Shown: piece after piece, positions 49,420-57,772 of the stretch
How positions within the stretch are numbered: position 1 is the stretch's first letter
How the letters are laid out: every line of letters starts with the position of its first letter
Source: an uncultured Gammaproteobacteria bacterium
GTDB lineage: Bacteria > Pseudomonadota > Gammaproteobacteria > Pseudomonadales > Pseudomonadaceae
Assembly (NCBI GenBank): GCA_945612235.1
Contig: CALZAE010000007.1
Span: 1 to 57,772 of the forward strand
DNA length: 57,772 nt
Direction of reading: 5' to 3'
Notes under the pieces: model-generated
The model's input: only the letters and a program-made list of their open reading frames with translations
What the model was told of the DNA's origin: nothing
Databases searched by the model: none
Position numbers and translations under genes: made by a program

Positions 49420-51054
49420 ATGACTGACTTGCACGCCGACGATAATTACTTAAGCCATTATCAGTTTGAGCACGATCCTTTTTCTGGGCGTGGCTCAAGC
49501 TTTAAGTTTTTCCCTGCTAAGCGCCGTTCAGTATTGAACGAGCTGCAGCATTTGGCGCGATACAGTAAGTTGATGCTGGTTGTCACGGGTCCACAAGGCA
49601 GCGGTAAAACAGTGTTGCATCAGGCGTTGGTCGCGCAAGTGATCGAGCCTGCGCAGAGTATTGTGATCAGTGCTAATGCAGCAGTTGATGCCGCATCGAT
49701 GCTAGCGCAAGTCAGTTCGGCGCTAGGGTTGTTTGACAGTGAAATTGCCGATGTGCTTAAGCATATTGAGCAGATGTCAGTGGCGGGCAAAGAAGTGCAC
49801 GTACTGATTGATAATGCCGAGTATTTAGAAGAGTCAGCATTACTGTTTTTACAGCGCTTAGCTCAAGGCGTGAATGATGCCTGCGCACGGGTTGTGTTGT
49901 TTTCTGACTCATCGATTAATCCTGTACTGGAAAAAATCGCTGATAACGCTGACTTACATTATGTGATTGCCCTTGAGCCTTGGGATGATGACGAAACTCT
50001 GGAGTATATCGAGCAGCGCTTGATTGATGCAGGGCAGCCCATTGATGTATTTAGCGCGCAACAATTGCGTGATATCCACACTCAATCTCAAGGCTGGCCG
50101 GGGCGTGTTAACACTATCGCGAAAGCTATGTTAATTGCGCAAATGAGCGGTAAGAGCCGTCGTAAAAAAGCTGCTGCAATGCCGATTAAATACATCGCGA
50201 TTTTAGCAGTGATTGTGCTTGCGCTAGTGTTGTTTTGGCTGCTGCAAAAAGGCAGCTCAGGCTCAGACAGCACCCGCCAGCAAGACACAGTAGCGCCAGT
50301 TGTTGAGCAACTAAAGCCTGAGCCAGTGGTGATTCCAGCAACGCCAACTAGCAGTAGTAAAATTGAAGTACCGTTAGCTCTGAATCCGGTACCTGTAGTG
50401 CGAGAGCCTTTGGCGCAAGCGTTAAATGCCGAAGAGGATGAAGCTCAGTTATTGAATGAGCCTTATACCGATGCACAGTTAGAAGCGCTGCGTAATGCTC
50501 CTGCTTACACTGCAGAGCAAGAACAGCAGTCCGCTGCTGATGCACCACAGACTAGCACTGCACCGGCAGTAGAAGAGCTGCCTGAGCCTGTTTCAGTACC
50601 TGTGGTCAGTGTATCTGTACCGGTCAGTACGCCGCCGGCGCAAGCGACAAAGCCTGTCGTTCAGCCGGTTAAGAAACCTGTGGCAAAGCCTGCGGCAGTG
50701 GTGCGTAAAGCTGCAGCACCTGCTAAACCAGCGCAGAGAAAAGCAGCTGCTGCCAGCTTGAAAGGCACTTCAGGGCACAGTCAGTGGTTTAAGCAGCAAG
50801 CGCCTACACGCTATACCTTGCAAGTGTTCGGCACCAGTTCTGAAGCTAAGGCGCAAGCTTTTGTGAAGCAAGATACAGCTCAGTACCATTATTTTAGAAA
50901 GCTACACCAAGGAAAAACACTGTTTGTGGTGACTTACGGCTCTTTTGCTGATCGTGCATCTGCACATTTAGCAATCAACGGTTTGCCCGAGAAGATTCGT
51001 AATGATAAGCCATGGATACGTACTATTTTAAGCATTCAAAACGAATTGCGTTGA
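49420..51054 (+). CDS. ExeA-like AAA ATPase with C-terminal SPOR domain (DamX-type)
   Basis: The 544-residue inner-membrane protein starts with an ExeA-like ATPase (about 11-240; Walker A GPQGSGKT at 57-64; Walker B VHVLIDNAEY at 126-135). A basic stretch precedes one TM helix at about 257-276. A periplasmic Pro/Ala/Val-rich linker (about 280-460) leads to a SPOR domain (from 464, RYTLQVFGTSSEAKAQAF), which binds denuded glycan at the septum. It sits after aroKB where E. coli has damX, so a cell-division role is likely; an intact Walker A suggests real ATP use. It could also assist pilus or secretin assembly, given the ATPase type and operon. Confidence 0.88.
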   Translation: MTDLHADDNYLSHYQFEHDPFSGRGSSFKFFPAKRRSVLNELQHLARYSKLMLVVTGPQGSGKTVLHQALVAQVIEPAQSIVISANAAVDAASMLAQVSSALGLFDSEIADVLKHIEQMSVAGKEVHVLIDNAEYLEESALLFLQRLAQGVNDACARVVLFSDSSINPVLEKIADNADLHYVIALEPWDDDETLEYIEQRLIDAGQPIDVFSAQQLRDIHTQSQGWPGRVNTIAKAMLIAQMSGKSRRKKAAAMPIKYIAILAVIVLALVLFWLLQKGSSGSDSTRQQDTVAPVVEQLKPEPVVIPATPTSSSKIEVPLALNPVPVVREPLAQALNAEEDEAQLLNEPYTDAQLEALRNAPAYTAEQEQQSAADAPQTSTAPAVEELPEPVSVPVVSVSVPVSTPPAQATKPVVQPVKKPVAKPAAVVRKAAAPAKPAQRKAAAASLKGTSGHSQWFKQQAPTRYTLQVFGTSSEAKAQAFVKQDTAQYHYFRKLHQGKTLFVVTYGSFADRASAHLAINGLPEKIRNDKPWIRTILSIQNELR

Positions 51055-51061
51055 GGGTTTT

Positions 51062-51892
51062 ATGAATTATCGCCATGCCTACCATGCAGGTAATCACGCG
51101 GATGTGTTGAAGCACTGGCTTCTAACCCGTTGTATTGCATTATTGCAAAAGAAAGCTGCACCTATGGCTTATGTGGATACCCATGCCGGGATTGGCTTGT
51201 ATGACTTACAGGGCGAGGAAGCGCTAAAAACAGATGAGTGGCAAGAAGGTATTGGACGCTTATGGACTTCAACCCATCCGCTGTTAGAGAATTATCTGCA
51301 CGCTATTCGTGAGCTCAATGACGATGATGAGTTGCGTTATTATCCGGGCTCGCCAGAAGTTGCGCGCTGTTTAACGCGCAGCCAAGATCATTTGTACTTA
51401 AATGAAAAGCATCCAGAAGACGGTCAGTTGCTTAAAGACAATATGCGTATTGATAGGCGTGTCAGTGTGCATCTGGGTGAAGGCTGGCATGTGCCGCGCG
51501 CGATACTCCCAACTGAAGAAAAGCGTTTGTTGATGTTGGTTGATCCACCTTTTGAGCAAGGTGACGATTTGAAAAACTCGGTGCAAGCCTTAGAAGAAAC
51601 TTTAGCTCGGATGCGCCAAGCGATAGTGTGTCTCTGGTATCCGGTTAAAGACCTCGTTCAATTGCGTCGCTTTTATCAAATGCTCGAGAAAAGTAGTGCG
51701 CCTACGTTATTACGTGTCGAGCTTTATGTGAATAAACCTGACGATGCTTCACGTTTAAATGGCTCAGGTATAGTGATTTGTAATCCGCCTTGGGGCTTGG
51801 AGCAAGAGCTCAAAGAGTTACTGCCAATCTTTGCCAAAACCTTAGCGCAAGATGAAGGTGGTTGGCGTTTAGACTGGTTGATTAGCGAATAA
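51062..51892 (+). CDS. rlmJ: 23S rRNA (adenine2030-N6)-methyltransferase
   Basis: The 276-residue enzyme methylates A2030 of 23S rRNA. It has the N-terminal signature NYRHAYHAGNHADVLKHW, the SAM-binding YVDTHAGIGLYDL and the catalytic DPPF motif (LVDPPFEQGDD). ATG preceded by GAGGG. It follows the SPOR gene by 7 bp and converges on a tetR gene 10 bp away. Confidence 0.95.
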   Translation: MNYRHAYHAGNHADVLKHWLLTRCIALLQKKAAPMAYVDTHAGIGLYDLQGEEALKTDEWQEGIGRLWTSTHPLLENYLHAIRELNDDDELRYYPGSPEVARCLTRSQDHLYLNEKHPEDGQLLKDNMRIDRRVSVHLGEGWHVPRAILPTEEKRLLMLVDPPFEQGDDLKNSVQALEETLARMRQAIVCLWYPVKDLVQLRRFYQMLEKSSAPTLLRVELYVNKPDDASRLNGSGIVICNPPWGLEQELKELLPIFAKTLAQDEGGWRLDWLISE

Positions 51893-51902
51893 GCTGATGT
51901 GC

Positions 51903-52547
51903 TTAGGGGTGGTTTTTACAGGCGTCACTGGGGTCCCAGTCTGTAATAATCCCCCTGAGCAAGCCATCTAGCATTGGGCCTGCCAGTGCGACATCAAATA
52001 GTGTTGGATCTCTGAGCCAATTACTCAATAGACCTAACAGCATCGTATGCAGACTGATTGCCGCCATGCGTGGAGTTATTCCAGCGTACAAGCGTGCAGC
52101 AGTGCTGGGCTGACTAAACAACTGCTCACATAAATCAATAAACTCATTAATATAAGCTTCGTGGCGTTCTTCAGCTTCGCGTAAGTCTGCCGTGAACTCA
52201 CAGCGGCGCTGCAGGATTGTCAGGATGCGACGTTTGCGCTCATCGCTACCCACAGTCAGCAGAACTTCCGTACACAAGTAACGCAGGCCAACAATAGGGT
52301 TGTTGGGATCGCACTGACTGATTTGCTTAGCCATTTGCTCAGTGGGTAAGCGCACTTGATTAAGCATTTCATTAAACAGGTGGGCTTTGTTTTGGAAGTG
52401 CCAATACACGGCACCACGGGTGACGCCAGCCTGTCGTGCAATTTGCTCAAGTGAAGTGTGGGAAACCCCCTTTTTAAGGAATAACAGTTCCGCAGCAGTG
52501 AGTATGGCTGTGCGAGTGTTGTCTGCTTCTTCTTTAGTGCGGCGCAT
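51903..52547 (-). CDS. TetR/AcrR-family transcriptional regulator
   Basis: With ATG 52547 the protein has 214 residues. The N-terminal helix-turn-helix is at about 10-57 (HTSLEQIARQAGVTRGAVYWHF), and the ligand-binding C-terminal domain is helical. The sequence is of the AcrR/TtgR type that controls RND efflux pumps. Thirty-five extra codons are open upstream to 52652 but start within unrelated sequence. No efflux or other target gene is adjacent, so it is an orphan here. The divergent neighbour is the tRNA cluster. The ribosome binding site is weak. Confidence 0.85.
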   Translation of the reverse strand: MRRTKEEADNTRTAILTAAELLFLKKGVSHTSLEQIARQAGVTRGAVYWHFQNKAHLFNEMLNQVRLPTEQMAKQISQCDPNNPIVGLRYLCTEVLLTVGSDERKRRILTILQRRCEFTADLREAEERHEAYINEFIDLCEQLFSQPSTAARLYAGITPRMAAISLHTMLLGLLSNWLRDPTLFDVALAGPMLDGLLRGIITDWDPSDACKNHP

Positions 52548-52779
52548 AAATATTTTCAAACAATAAAAATGAATAACCAGTCTAACCCTTTGCCTAGCAG
52601 AAGTGCAGGGCAGTCTAATCTTGATCTTTACACCTAAATATCGAGCTTGCACTGACTTTGCTGATATAGGCTTGCAGCTTCACCGAACTGTGGTTAGAAT
52701 AGCCCGCAGCATTAAACGCAGCATCACAGGTCACATATAGCTTTAAAGAAACAAATTAATATTTATTTCATTTAAAGTG

Positions 52780-52807
52780 TTGACAAGGTTAGATAAATGC
52801 GTAGAAT
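52780..52807 (+). promoter_or_regulatory. Strong promoter of the tRNA cluster
   Basis: A consensus -35 TTGACA (52780-52785) and -10 TAGAAT (52802-52807) are 16 bp apart. An A/T-rich UP-like stretch lies at about 52741-52778. GTCGC follows the -10, a GC-rich discriminator typical of stringently controlled stable-RNA promoters. Confidence 0.85.
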
Positions 52808-52858
52808 GTCGCACCACAGATGAGGCAAACTTCGAAAGAGTTTAAATCAAATGTATGT

Positions 52859-52934
52859 TCCGCGATAGCTCAGTTGGTAGAGCAAATGACTGTTAATCAT
52901 TGGGTCCCTGGTTCGAGTCCAGGTCGTGGAGCCA
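52859..52934 (+). tRNA. tRNA-Asn(GTT)
   Basis: A 76-nt cloverleaf. Acceptor TCCGCGA pairs with TCGTGGA (one G-T), anticodon loop CTGTTAA gives GTT, the T-loop is GTTCGAG, and CCA is encoded. Confidence 0.97.
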
Positions 52935-52935
52935 T

Positions 52936-53012
52936 CGGGGTATAGCGCAGTCCGGTAGCGCGCCTGCTTTGGGAGCAGGATGTCGGGAGTTCGAATCCCC
53001 CTACCCCGACCA
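52936..53012 (+). tRNA. tRNA-Pro(TGG)
   Basis: A 77-nt cloverleaf. Acceptor CGGGGTA pairs with TACCCCG, the anticodon stem is CCTGC/GCAGG with anticodon TGG, and CCA is encoded. Only one base separates it from tRNA-Asn. Confidence 0.97.
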
Positions 53013-53017
53013 TTTTT

Positions 53018-53092
53018 GGGTCGTTAGCTCAGTGGTAGAGCAGTTGGCTTTTAACCAATTGGTCGTAGGTTCGAATCCCACACGACCCACCA
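53018..53092 (+). tRNA. tRNA-Lys(TTT)
   Basis: A 75-nt cloverleaf. Acceptor GGGTCGT pairs with ACGACCC, the anticodon stem is GTTGG/CCAAT with anticodon TTT, the T-loop is GTTCGAA, and CCA is encoded. Five T separate it from tRNA-Pro. Confidence 0.97.
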
Positions 53093-53116
53093 TGTATTTT
53101 TAGTAATACACATTCT

Positions 53117-53150
53117 AAGCTCCTAGCAGTTACTGCTCGGAGCTTTTTTT
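53117..53150 (+). terminator. Terminator of the tRNA cluster
   Basis: AAGCTCC pairs with GGAGCTT, with an inner AGCAG/CTGCT stem and a T-run to 53150. Confidence 0.92.
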
Positions 53151-53254
53151 GTTTTTGTCGATTATTTTTCTAGCAGAATAAAATATTTTGCGTGGATTAA
53201 TAGTGTGCGCGTGGATCATAGGCGTGCCTCGTTAGGCACGCCATTAACAGCCGC

Positions 53255-54142
53255 TTAGTGACTGCGTGAGACGATATAGTTGGCGAGCTTGCGTAAGTTG
53301 TCAGCACTTTGATCAAAGTCTGTCAGCGCAGCTAGGGCTTGATCTCTTAGCGCACAGGCATAGGCTTGTGCTGCGTCTAGGCCAAGCAGGGCGGGATAGG
53401 TTGGCTTATCATGCTCGATATCGCTACCTTGTTGCTTGCCCAGTGTTTGCGTGTCACTGGTTACATCTAAAATATCATCTTGCACTTGAAATGCCAGGCC
53501 AATGGCTTGTGCATATTGCTCCAGAGCGGTTAATGCCTCAGGTGTGGCTGCCGAACTGGCTATTGCACCGAGACGCACACTGGCTTGAATTAAAGCCCCT
53601 GTTTTGTGGCGGTGCATCAGCTCTAAGGTGTCTTGGCTGATGCTTTGACCTACAGAACTCAAATCAATCGCTTGTCCACCCACCATACCGGCTGCACCGG
53701 ATGCCGTGGCCAAGACTTGCAGCATATCTAGACGTTGCTTACAGCTTATCGGCGATAACTGTTCATCACCGAGCGCGTAGAACGCCAGCGATTGCAAAGC
53801 ATCGCCCGCTAAAATTGCATAGGCTTCGTCAAAAGCTTTATGAGTTGTAGGTTTGCCGCGACGTAAATCATCATTATCCATGGCCGGCAGATCATCATGC
53901 ACCAGTGAATAGGCATGAATAAGCTCCACTGCACAGGCAGCGCCGTAGGCCTGTTGCACTTCACCGCCTAGCGCTTGGCAGCTTGCAAAGACTAGAAGAG
54001 GGCGGATACGTTTACCACCGTTCATTACGCTGTAATGCATGGCGGCATATAAAGGTTGCAACTCAGTGGATGGTGCTTGTAACAACTGCTCAAGCGCACC
54101 ATCAACATGCTGCTGACAAAAGTGCTGATAATCTGAGATCAA
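53255..54142 (-). CDS. ispA: (2E,6E)-Farnesyl diphosphate synthase
   Basis: Short-chain trans-prenyltransferase that makes FPP from IPP and DMAPP for quinone and undecaprenyl synthesis. The 295 residues have the first Asp-rich motif [10 protein letters not shown], the second DDILD in [10 protein letters not shown], and GGKRIRPLL near 37. The start is TTG 54142, overlapping the xseB stop (TTGA), with GGAAG nine bases upstream. In Pseudomonas, dxs normally follows ispA; here a tRNA cluster on the opposite strand takes its place. Confidence 0.95.
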   Translation of the reverse strand: MISDYQHFCQQHVDGALEQLLQAPSTELQPLYAAMHYSVMNGGKRIRPLLVFASCQALGGEVQQAYGAACAVELIHAYSLVHDDLPAMDNDDLRRGKPTTHKAFDEAYAILAGDALQSLAFYALGDEQLSPISCKQRLDMLQVLATASGAAGMVGGQAIDLSSVGQSISQDTLELMHRHKTGALIQASVRLGAIASSAATPEALTALEQYAQAIGLAFQVQDDILDVTSDTQTLGKQQGSDIEHDKPTYPALLGLDAAQAYACALRDQALAALTDFDQSADNLRKLANYIVSRSH

Positions 54143-54381
54143 GGCAAAAGACTTCCATCGTGAGGTTGTTCTGTCAGCGTGCCGTTTTTTTCAAGTAAAA
54201 TATTAATACGCTGTTCTGCATCTTGCAGTGCACTTTGGCATTCGCGGGTTAAAGCAATACCTTGTTCAAAGGTTGCTAGTGATTCTTCAAGTGATAAATC
54301 ACCGCTTTCCAGACGTTCAACCAGCACTTGCAGATCGCTTAAGGATTGTTCAAATACGGGTGGTTTTTTTTGGCGAGCCAT
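54139..54381 (-). CDS. xseB: Exodeoxyribonuclease VII small subunit
   Basis: The 80-residue helical subunit binds XseA to form the single-strand-specific exonuclease VII. It has the family core [20 protein letters not shown] and [19 protein letters not shown] start with GAGGGCTG upstream. Translationally coupled to ispA. Confidence 0.93.
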   Translation of the reverse strand: MARQKKPPVFEQSLSDLQVLVERLESGDLSLEESLATFEQGIALTRECQSALQDAEQRINILLEKNGTLTEQPHDGSLLP

Positions 54382-54672
54382 ACAGCCCTCACAATATCAA
54401 ATGGTGGGTGTATAAAGCGCAACTCAGCTCTCGAGCGAGTATTACTCTTTATATGCAATACGCCAAAGTATAGCGCAACTCGAAGTTGAGCTAAATTATT
54501 AAACTCTTTTTCCAAGTTTAGCCAGTTGTTTCGGATGTTTGATATGTACAGCGCGGATAACAATGTGCGGTACAGATTTTGAGGCGGGCGGGAATGATGC
54601 TGCTTGTGTCGTATTGTCTTGAGGTTGAGCAGTTGATTATGGCAATCAACTGCTCGGTCAGGTCAGTGCGAG
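54382..54672. other. Intergenic stretch between xseB and ppa
   Basis: About 290 bp with the xseB promoter presumably at its left end on the minus strand. No supported ORF, strong hairpin or consensus promoter was seen. Small open frames here overlap the xseB start and lack ribosome binding sites. Confidence 0.35.
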
Positions 54673-55200
54673 TTACTTTTTGAATGCGGCAGCAGCTTTT
54701 AAGATCTCTGCGCGTGCCGCGGCAGCATCGCCCCAGCCTTCAACTTTAACCCACTTGCCTTTCTCTAGGTCTTTGTAGTTCTCAAAGAAGTGTTTGATCT
54801 GCTCGATCAGCAAAGGAGGCAGGTCAGTGTATTCGTGTACATCGTTGTACAGTTGGGTGATTTTTTCGTGTGGCACGGCAATCAGTTTTGCGTCGCCACC
54901 GGCTTCGTCAGTCATGTGTAGAACACCGATTGGGCGTGCGCGAATCACCGCACCCGGTGCAACAGGGTAAGGCGTCACGACTAGAACGTCTAAAGCATCG
55001 CCATCATCAGCCAATGTGTTAGGGATGAAACCGTAGTTCGCTGGGTAGAACATCGGCGTTGCCATAAAGCGGTCAACCATCAGGTTGTCAGTTTCGGTAT
55101 CAATTTCATATTTGATCGGTGCATGGTTAGCAGGGATTTCGATCGCAACATAGATGTCGTTAGGAAGATCTTTGCCGGCTGGGATTTTGCTAAAGCTCAT
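54673..55200 (-). CDS. ppa: Inorganic pyrophosphatase
   Basis: Hydrolyses pyrophosphate to phosphate and so drives biosynthesis. Family I enzyme; ATG 55200 gives 175 residues, the family length. Active-site segments are [19 protein letters not shown] (metal-binding Asp residues) and the Lys/Tyr region [10 protein letters not shown]. The open frame runs 22 codons further, but those residues do not match the family, and [13 protein letters not shown] is the typical start. Monocistronic. Confidence 0.95.
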   Translation of the reverse strand: MSFSKIPAGKDLPNDIYVAIEIPANHAPIKYEIDTETDNLMVDRFMATPMFYPANYGFIPNTLADDGDALDVLVVTPYPVAPGAVIRARPIGVLHMTDEAGGDAKLIAVPHEKITQLYNDVHEYTDLPPLLIEQIKHFFENYKDLEKGKWVKVEGWGDAAAARAEILKAAAAFKK

Positions 55201-55364
55201 GTTTGAGTGTCCAAAGAGAAGTAAAGAAGTGCGGCAATTATAGGGGTATTTGTTGAGTGATACCAAGTATTGCCGCGTGCGGGGAGTTTGTGCTTGATGC
55301 TGTTATTGCTGATCAGGTGTTACGCCTGCACAGAGTTGCTGCGCAGGCGGCATGCGCCAGAGTG

Positions 55365-55805
55365 TTACAGCGGTAAAATATAACTTCTAAAGTGTTGGTC
55401 TTCTAAGAAGTCAGATGCTTCATATAAGCGCTGGGCAATTTCATTACTAGCATGAATAGAAACACGTAAGCGCACTACATCATGAGCACGAGCGCGTTGC
55501 TCAACGTCTTTTAATAATTTTTTGGCGACTTGTTTGCGGCGTGATTCTTCCGTCACATACATATCATTGATAATCCAGATCGGACGTAAAAGCACAGAAG
55601 AGAAGCTTGGATAAACTAAGCAAAAGCCTAGTGGAGCATCATTTTCTATAGCCAGTAAAATAATGGCCTCTTGCTTATTCAGGCGCTGGGTTAAAAAATC
55701 TTTTGATTCGTCCTGTTGTGGCATCGCATTATAAAACTCACGGTAGCGGATAAACATCGGGGTGAGTTGGTCTAGATGCTCTAGGCTGGCTTGAATGATG
55801 CGCAT
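55365..55805 (-). CDS. GNAT-family N-acetyltransferase
   Basis: The 146-residue protein has the GNAT fold. Strand beta4 is WIINDMYVTEESR, followed by the acetyl-CoA pyrophosphate loop RRKQVAKKLL (a variant of R/Q-x-x-G-x-A with Val for Gly), and a C-terminal ASNEIAQRLYEASDF. The acetyl acceptor is unknown. It is a single gene between ppa and mpl with ATG and a GAGAAC ribosome binding site. Confidence 0.85.
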   Translation of the reverse strand: MRIIQASLEHLDQLTPMFIRYREFYNAMPQQDESKDFLTQRLNKQEAIILLAIENDAPLGFCLVYPSFSSVLLRPIWIINDMYVTEESRRKQVAKKLLKDVEQRARAHDVVRLRVSIHASNEIAQRLYEASDFLEDQHFRSYILPL

Positions 55806-55953
55806 GACAGTTCTCTTTTTTCTATTAAGGGGCGTCGTCGATCTTTAATCCTGCCCTAAAGCAGCGCTGACATGCAAATGTGTTGTGCGCTTTTGTGACG
55901 CAGTCGCGTGCTGTGGCTTGTGGTAATCTTGCCCACAATTATTTGAGGTTTGT

Positions 55954-57309
55954 ATGCATATTCATATTTTAGGTATTTGCGGCACATTTATGGGCTCTTT
56001 AGCCTTGTTAGCCAAAGAGTTAGGCCACCGCGTTACTGGCTCGGATGCCAACGTCTATCCGCCCATGAGTACGCAGTTGCAGGAGCAAGGTATTGAGTTG
56101 ATGCAGGGCTACCATCCTGAGCATTTGCAACCGGCGCCGGACTTGGTGGTGGTGGGTAATGCGCTGTCACGTGGTAATCCAGCAGTGGAGTATATGCTCG
56201 ATGTCGGCTTGCCCTATGTGTCAGGTCCGCAGTGGTTGGCCGAGCACGTGTTGCAAGGGCGCTGGGTCTTAGCAGTCGCTGGCACGCACGGTAAAACTAC
56301 CACTAGCAGTATGCTGGCATGGATTTTAGAATACGCCGGTATGGCGCCAGGGTTTTTAATTGGCGGTGTACCGCAAAACTTTGGCGTGTCTGCGCGCTTA
56401 GGCGCGACCGACTTCTTTGTGGTTGAGGCCGATGAGTATGACAGCGCCTTTTTTGATAAGCGCTCAAAATTCGTGCATTACCGTTCACGCACCACAGTAT
56501 TAAATAACCTTGAATTTGACCATGCGGATATTTTCCCTGATTTAGCGGCGATTGAGTTGCAGTTTCACCACTTACTGCGCACTGTGCCAAGCAATGGCTT
56601 AGTGATTTATCCGGCGCAAGAACAGGCGCTGCAGCGGGTGATTGATAAAGGTTGCTGGGCACCGACACAAACCACAGGTCCCGAGGGCCAGTGGCAAGCG
56701 CGCTTAATTAAAGACGATGGTTCTGAGTTTGCCGTGTTATTGGATGGCGTAGAGCAGGGGGTGGTGCAATGGCCACTGACCGGTTTGCATAATGTGGCCA
56801 ATGCTTTGGCGGCTTTAGCGGCAGCCCGTCATGTGGGTGTCACTGCTGAGCATGGTGCGCAAGCCTTGGCTGAGTTTCAAAACGTTAAGCGTCGTATGCA
56901 AAATTTAGGCTGCGTGCGTGGCGTGACAGTTTACGATGACTTTGCTCATCACCCGACGGCGATTGCCAGCACCTTAGATGGCTTGCGCAAGCAAGTGGGC
57001 CAGCAGCAGATTATTGCGGTGATTGAGCCGCGCTCTAACTCAATGAAGCTCGGTGCGCACCGCGAAGGATTAGCGCCTTCGACAGTCGATGCTGATCACG
57101 TGTTTTGGTATGCACCGGATAATCTGGGATGGGATTTGGCCGGTACTGTGGCCAATGCCCCAGTACCGACGCAAGTGTGCAGCAGTTTAGACGAGATTAT
57201 CGCTGGCGTAGTGGCGCTGGCGCAGTCAGGTACTCAGGTGGTGATTATGAGTAACGGCGGTTTTGGCGGTATTCATAACAAACTTATGCAAGCCTTGGAG
57301 GCAAGCTGA
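55954..57309 (+). CDS. mpl: UDP-MurNAc:L-Ala-gamma-D-Glu-meso-DAP ligase (murein recycling)
   Basis: Ligates recycled tripeptide to UDP-MurNAc in the cytoplasm. Mur ligase family, 451 residues: an N-terminal UDP-binding domain (MHIHILGICGTFMGSLALLA), the ATP loop GTHGKTTTSSMLAW near 112, the central EADEYDSAFFD that marks Mpl over MurC, and a C-terminal domain with DDFAHHPTAI. ATG with GAGG six bases upstream. Its stop overlaps the ubiX start. Confidence 0.95.
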   Translation: MHIHILGICGTFMGSLALLAKELGHRVTGSDANVYPPMSTQLQEQGIELMQGYHPEHLQPAPDLVVVGNALSRGNPAVEYMLDVGLPYVSGPQWLAEHVLQGRWVLAVAGTHGKTTTSSMLAWILEYAGMAPGFLIGGVPQNFGVSARLGATDFFVVEADEYDSAFFDKRSKFVHYRSRTTVLNNLEFDHADIFPDLAAIELQFHHLLRTVPSNGLVIYPAQEQALQRVIDKGCWAPTQTTGPEGQWQARLIKDDGSEFAVLLDGVEQGVVQWPLTGLHNVANALAALAAARHVGVTAEHGAQALAEFQNVKRRMQNLGCVRGVTVYDDFAHHPTAIASTLDGLRKQVGQQQIIAVIEPRSNSMKLGAHREGLAPSTVDADHVFWYAPDNLGWDLAGTVANAPVPTQVCSSLDEIIAGVVALAQSGTQVVIMSNGGFGGIHNKLMQALEAS

Positions 57310-57772
57310 TGAACGGTCCGCAACGCATTACGGTGGCAATGACTGGCGCCTCTGGTGCGCAATACGGTTTACGTTTACTTGATTGCTTAGTGCAAGAAGA
57401 GCGTGAAGTGCATTTTTTGATTTCCAAAGCGGCGCAATTAGTTTTGGCAACTGAAACCGATGTAATCTTGCCACCTAAGCCGCAAGCCATGCAGCAGTTT
57501 CTCACTGAATATACTGGCGCTGCAGCAGGACAAATTCGGGTCTACGGCAAAGAAGATTGGATGTCGTCAGTGGCTTCAGGCTCGGGCGCACCCAATGCCA
57601 TGGTGGTGGTACCCTGCTCAACAGGCACTTTATCTGCCATTGCCACTGGGGCCTGCAATAACTTAATTGAGCGTGCTGCCGATGTGGCACTCAAAGAGCG
57701 TCGCCAGTTAATTATTGTGCCGCGCGAAGCACCGTACTCCAGTATTCATTTAGAAAATATGCTCAAGCTCTC
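57309..57772 (+). CDS. ubiX: Flavin prenyltransferase UbiX (5' part, cut by window end)
   Basis: Makes prenylated FMN, the cofactor of UbiD decarboxylase in ubiquinone synthesis. About 154 codons are present and open to the last base; the full protein is usually about 190-210 residues, so the C-terminus is missing. The start ATG overlaps the mpl TGA by one base. Visible motifs are VAMTGASGAQYGLRLLD, KEDWMSSVASGSGAP, VVVPCSTGTLSAIA and VPREAPYSSIH, which are the family's flavin- and prenyl-binding segments. mpl-ubiX is the usual Pseudomonas order. Confidence 0.94.
   Translation, partial: MNGPQRITVAMTGASGAQYGLRLLDCLVQEEREVHFLISKAAQLVLATETDVILPPKPQAMQQFLTEYTGAAAGQIRVYGKEDWMSSVASGSGAPNAMVVVPCSTGTLSAIATGACNNLIERAADVALKERRQLIIVPREAPYSSIHLENMLKL

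Overview
The window reads as chromosomal core sequence from a gammaproteobacterium of the Pseudomonadaceae. Protein families, lengths and local gene order match Pseudomonas: gshA-tex-ompR/envZ-hslR-hslO-pckA, hexR/zwf, engB/cytochrome c4, ppk1-hemB, rpmE-nuclease-maeB-ponA-pilMNOPQ-aroK-aroB, ispA-xseB and mpl-ubiX. Base composition looks close to balanced rather than GC-rich, which points to a low-GC, reduced-genome branch such as the Thiopseudomonas/Denitrificimonas type. That placement is an inference. No insertion sequence, prophage, integrase, CRISPR array or toxin-antitoxin pair is visible, and nearly all coding sequence is housekeeping.

Layout. 1-3.7 kb: a small conserved hypothetical, polA, and an sRNA gene behind an AlgU-like promoter that resembles ErsA. 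3.7-8.7 kb: malate synthase G and a two-gene operon of a cNMP/CBS/DUF294 nucleotidyltransferase and a DEDDh exonuclease. 8.8-18.1 kb: gshA and tex on the minus strand, then ompR/envZ, hslR, hslO and pckA on the plus strand. 18.2-20.6 kb: divergent zwf and hexR around a perfect HexR-type operator. 20.8-25 kb: a polar amino-acid ABC transporter plus a methyltransferase, then tRNA-Thr. 25.6-34 kb: a GntP permease, a PlpD-type patatin autotransporter, engB, cytochrome c4, NnrS and a CoA transferase. 34.2-37.4 kb: ppk1 and hemB. 37.7-51.9 kb: rpmE, a secreted nuclease, malic enzyme, PBP1A, the pilMNOPQ type IV pilus alignment/secretin operon running into aroK, aroB and a SPOR-domain ATPase, then rlmJ. 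51.9-57.8 kb: a TetR regulator, a tRNA Asn-Pro-Lys cluster, ispA, xseB, ppa, a GNAT acetyltransferase, mpl and the 5' part of ubiX.

How it fits together. Several genes serve growth on acetate and C4 acids and gluconeogenesis (glcB, CoA transferase, maeB, pckA). zwf with HexR handles sugar oxidation. nnrS and a diheme cytochrome c suggest respiration that meets nitric oxide. Redox and protein-folding stress functions cluster (gshA, hslR, hslO, ompR/envZ, probably the sRNA). The pil operon provides twitching motility and DNA uptake.

I found no clearly new multi-gene system. The observations most worth checking are non-coding: the ErsA-like sRNA, an intrinsic terminator that also encodes a signal peptide (rpmE/nuclease), mutually exclusive hairpins in front of glcB, and a long palindrome between convergent genes. 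The nucleotidyltransferase/exonuclease pair of unknown substrate is the most interesting coding observation. Several starts were moved from the longest possible frame to an internal codon with a better ribosome binding site or a family-typical length; each case is stated.
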